From an uncultured Dyadobacter sp. (GTDB lineage: Bacteria > Bacteroidota > Bacteroidia > Cytophagales > Spirosomataceae), in contig NZ_CAMLSE010000003.1 of the NCBI RefSeq assembly GCF_946482605.1, forward strand, positions 310,001-374,000: DNA of 64,000 nucleotides, read 5' to 3'. Shown piece after piece: positions 63,918-64,000 of the stretch; within the stretch, counting starts at the first letter, position 1, and the number at the start of each line of letters is the position of its first letter. Position numbers and translations under genes: made by a program. The notes under the pieces were generated by a model that saw only the letters and a list, made by a program, of their open reading frames with translations, did no database searches and had not been told where the DNA came from.

Positions 63918-64000
63918 ATGAAAGCGATCAGAACAGAGGTTGCCATTATTGGTGCGGGCTATTCCGGTGTGGCTGCGGGGAAAATATTGCAGCAGTACGG
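63918..64000 (+). CDS. FAD/NAD(P)-binding flavoprotein, N-terminal fragment (cut by window)
   Basis: The ATG is 6 bp after the patatin stop, and the frame runs to the window end. The 27 visible codons read MKAIRTEVAIIGAGYSGVAA and on, a beta-alpha-beta dinucleotide fold with GAGYSG. This fits flavin-containing monooxygenases and similar oxidoreductases. The close spacing suggests co-transcription with the patatin gene. The rest lies outside the window. Confidence 0.75.
   Translation, partial: MKAIRTEVAIIGAGYSGVAAGKILQQY

Overview
The window looks like a chromosomal segment of a Bacteroidota bacterium of the Cytophagales type, with Dyadobacter as my best guess. The reasons are three SusC/SusD pairs, two ECF sigma/FecR modules, T9SS sorting domains, a LanB dehydratase with a Bacteroidota-type lanthipeptide precursor, few Shine-Dalgarno sequences and moderately high GC. 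The genus is inference. No rRNA, tRNA, CRISPR array, transposase or phage gene was seen.

Layout. 1-767: end of a sensor kinase and a CheY-like regulator. 967-14489 (+): ECF sigma, FecR, STN-type SusC, SusD, an exported beta-propeller protein, an exported double-FAD flavoprotein, an exported protein with an FMN-attachment-like motif, and an exported pyruvyl-transferase-like protein. 14590-15090: OsmC-like peroxidase. 15205-18847 (-): bioA, bioD, bioF and a ferritin-like diiron protein, all tightly coupled. 18947-35670 (-): a mannoside utilisation locus with a GntR/UTRA regulator, sialate O-acetylesterase family esterase, mannose-6-phosphate isomerase, ROK sugar kinase, sugar porter, two lipoproteins, SusD, SusC and a GH92 alpha-mannosidase. 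35955-39771 (-): MBL hydrolase, GH43, an NTF2-like protein and a TetR regulator. 39867-46849: a compact class I lanthipeptide locus (LanC-like protein, LanB, LytTR regulator, LytS-type kinase, 50-residue precursor). 46969-53922 (-): a second SusD, STN-SusC, FecR, ECF sigma module. 54132-60026 (-): a 1964-residue secreted GH74-like multidomain protein. 60324-64000 (+): a T9SS protein, a membrane-anchored patatin and the first codons of a flavoprotein.

How it works together. In the mannoside locus GH92 would release mannose, SusCD bind and import glycan, the MFS porter import sugar, ROK phosphorylate it and ManA make fructose-6-phosphate. A 20-bp palindrome at three promoters of this locus is the likely operator of its GntR regulator. 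Both sigma genes and the GH74 gene share a GGGG-N14/15-TTGTC element 44-46 nt before their start codons, which looks like an ECF promoter. The lanthipeptide genes share a GTCGA...AGCA(T/C) element 76-86 nt before lanC, lanB and the precursor. The LanC-like protein appears to lack the usual zinc ligands. The least understood parts are the exported flavoprotein operon at 7.6-14.5 kb and the lanthipeptide locus.
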